Shown here: in pieces, positions 5,077 through 6,202 of the stretch
Position numbering within the stretch: position 1 is the first letter of the stretch
Layout of the letters: every line of letters starts with the position of its first letter
Source: Candidatus Omnitrophota bacterium
GTDB lineage: Bacteria; Omnitrophota; Gorgyraeia; Gorgyraeales; Gorgyraeaceae
Direction of reading: 5' to 3'
Length of the DNA stretch: 6,202 bases
NCBI GenBank assembly: GCA_013202925.1
Contig: JABMRA010000049.1
Location: forward strand, 1-6,202
Program-made: the position numbers and the translations under genes
Notes under the pieces: model-generated
What the model was told of the DNA's origin: nothing
What the model saw: only the letters and a program-made list of their open reading frames with translations
Database searches by the model: none

Positions 5077-6202
5077 AAAATAAAGTATATTTTGCAATGG
5101 GGCTGCATTTTCACCAGCCTGTCGGGAATTTTGAGAAGATCCTTGAGCGCTCGTACCAGGATTGTTACAGGCCGTTCCTGGAGGTCTTTAGTAAATACCC
5201 TGATATAAAGATCACGTTTCATTTTTCCGGGAATCTCCTGGATTATTTTGAGGCGCGGCACCCTGAATTTTTGGATAAGGTGATGGGGCTGGTCTCCCTG
5301 GGCCAGGTAGAGATCATGGGAGGCGGTTATTACGAACCCATCTTTCAGGCAATACCGCAGGCGGACAGGATCGGCCAGATAGAGATGCTGTCCGGTTATT
5401 GCAAGGAGCGGTTTGGCGTAAGGCCCAGAGGCATGTGGACGCCGGAACGTGTCTGGTCTCCTGAGATTATCGGGGATTTCCGCGGCTGCGGTGTGGAGTA
5501 TTCTATCCTGGATGACATACATCTTATCAAGGCCGGCGTTGCCAAGGAGGATCTCTGCGGATATTTTATGACAGGGGATAAAGAGCGGATAGCCATTTTT
5601 CCCTCGAACAGGACCCTGCGTTATATAATCCCGTTTAAACCGCCCCGCGAGACAATAGATAATTTCAAAAGACAGGCAAAAATGAAAAAGGACGCGTTGT
5701 TCACATACGGGGATGACGGCGAAAAGTTTGGGGAGTGGCCGTGGACGCATGACTGGGTTTACAAAAAAGGCTGGCTTGATAATTTTTTTAAGGAACTGAC
5801 CAGGAATCAGGATTTGGTGAGGATGGTTACCTTTTCCGAATATCTTGATTCGCACCCGCCTGTAAAGGATGTGGAGATCCCGGAGGCCTCTTACGAAGAG
5901 ATGCTTGAATGGTCAGGCGGCTCATGGATGAATTTTTTATCAAGGTATCCTGAGTCGGATCAGATGCATAAGAGGATGTGGTATGTGAGCAGGAGGCTCG
6001 CTGATACAGAAGACAGAAGACAGAAGACAGAGGACAGAGAAAAGATTAAGGAAAGTCGCAAAGAGCTGTATAAGGGTCAGACCAATTGTCCGTACTGGCA
6101 TGGCGTGTTCGGAGGCATCTACCTCCATCACCTGAGGAATGCTGTGTACGAACATCTTATAAAGGCCGACAGGATCATTGATGAGATCGAGTATAAGGAC
6201 CA
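5073..6202 (+). CDS. GH57 amylase/4-alpha-glucanotransferase-like enzyme (3' end outside window)
   Basis: The frame opens at ATG 5073-5075, overlapping the glgA stop, and stays open for 376 codons to the window edge. GH57 motifs appear in order. LHFHQPVGNF (11-20) carries the HQP motif, and GQVEIMGGGYYEPI (77-90) follows. MWTPERVW (121-128) holds the predicted nucleophile Glu125. YGDDGEKFGEWP (212-223) holds the predicted acid/base Asp, and YWHGVFGGIYLHHLR (341-355) is motif five. These closely follow the Thermococcus 4-alpha-glucanotransferase/AmyA-type group, whose members continue with C-terminal DUF1925/DUF1926 domains that would lie downstream. The enzyme would cleave or transfer alpha-1,4-glucan segments. 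There is no signal peptide, so it should act on internal glycogen or maltodextrin with GlgA. A charged segment, TEDRRQKTEDREK (312-324), between motifs four and five is encoded by a 7-bp tandem repeat and looks like an expansion in a linker. The family call is firm; amylase versus transferase is not settled. Confidence 0.93.
   Translation, partial: MKNKVYFAMGLHFHQPVGNFEKILERSYQDCYRPFLEVFSKYPDIKITFHFSGNLLDYFEARHPEFLDKVMGLVSLGQVEIMGGGYYEPIFQAIPQADRIGQIEMLSGYCKERFGVRPRGMWTPERVWSPEIIGDFRGCGVEYSILDDIHLIKAGVAKEDLCGYFMTGDKERIAIFPSNRTLRYIIPFKPPRETIDNFKRQAKMKKDALFTYGDDGEKFGEWPWTHDWVYKKGWLDNFFKELTRNQDLVRMVTFSEYLDSHPPVKDVEIPEASYEEMLEWSGGSWMNFLSRYPESDQMHKRMWYVSRRLADTEDRRQKTEDREKIKESRKELYKGQTNCPYWHGVFGGIYLHHLRNAVYEHLIKADRIIDEIEYKD
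6007..6041 (+). repeat. Heptanucleotide tandem repeat (CAGAAGA x5) inside the GH57 gene
   Basis: Three exact CAGAAGA units (6007-6027) are followed by CAGAGGA (6028-6034) and CAGAGAA (6035-6041). Because 7 is not a multiple of 3, the translation repeats every 21 bases, giving TEDRRQK then TEDREK. Gain or loss of one unit would shift the frame before GH57 motif five. The repeat sits in a poorly conserved linker, so the present length keeps the enzyme intact. Confidence 0.9.

Noticed and set aside
4889..5083. 64-codon + strand frame at the glgA-GH57 junction
   Set aside because: It overlaps the conserved glgA C terminus in another frame and has no recognisable motif or ribosome-binding site.
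5031..5855. Long antisense open frame opposite glgA's end and the GH57 gene
   Set aside because: It lies opposite a GH57 gene with all motifs in order; its product shows no recognisable domain. It is a by-product of codon bias.
5940..6155. Antisense open frame with LLSSVFCLLSSVFC repeats
   Set aside because: The repeats are only the reverse-strand reading of the CAGAAGA heptamer array.

Overview
The window is a densely packed, one-directional (+ strand) bacterial segment. It holds the 3' end of a formylmethionyl-tRNA gene followed by five carbohydrate-metabolism genes. In order: the C-terminal part of methionyl-tRNA formyltransferase (fmt); two tandem paralogues of the galactose-1-phosphate uridylyltransferase (GalT)/ADP-glucose phosphorylase family; type I glyceraldehyde-3-phosphate dehydrogenase (gap); glycogen synthase (glgA); and a glycoside hydrolase family 57 (GH57) amylase/4-alpha-glucanotransferase-like gene that runs off the right edge. 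Every gap between genes is under 100 bases, and glgA overlaps the GH57 gene by an ATGA.

The organism is a bacterium: Fmt is present, GAPDH is bacterial type I, and promoters and Shine-Dalgarno sites look bacterial. Codon use is rich in AGG (Arg) and ATA (Ile) at middling GC. Together with short tandem repeats in spacers and even inside a gene, this fits an uncultivated lineage such as Candidatus Omnitrophota or relatives (Nitrospirota, Desulfobacterota). That placement is an impression from style, not a demonstrated result.

Region by region: 1-351 is the end of fmt. 340-367 is a good extended -10 promoter that would start a transcript only about 7 bases before galT-like gene 1. 382-1413 is the divergent GalT paralogue, which has lost the family's nucleotide-binding NKFPA motif and has a damaged HxHxQ active site. 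1417-1471 is an inverted repeat built from four copies of a 10-mer. 1501-2493 is the intact GalT-like enzyme. 2507-3514 is gap, with the only strong ribosome-binding site in the window. 3537-3602 is an 11-bp tandem repeat bounded by a perfect 10-bp inverted repeat. 3607-5076 is glgA. 5073 to the end is the GH57 gene, carrying a 7-bp tandem repeat within the coding sequence.

Functionally this looks like a storage-polysaccharide module. GlgA extends alpha-1,4-glucan from ADP-glucose. The GH57 enzyme cleaves or transfers alpha-glucan chains. The intact GalT-like enzyme most plausibly interconverts a nucleotide sugar (possibly ADP-glucose) and a hexose-1-phosphate. GAPDH links to lower glycolysis. 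The enzymes are of known families and no wholly new system is evident. The best leads are the degenerate GalT paralogue beside its intact sister and the three unrelated short-repeat structures.
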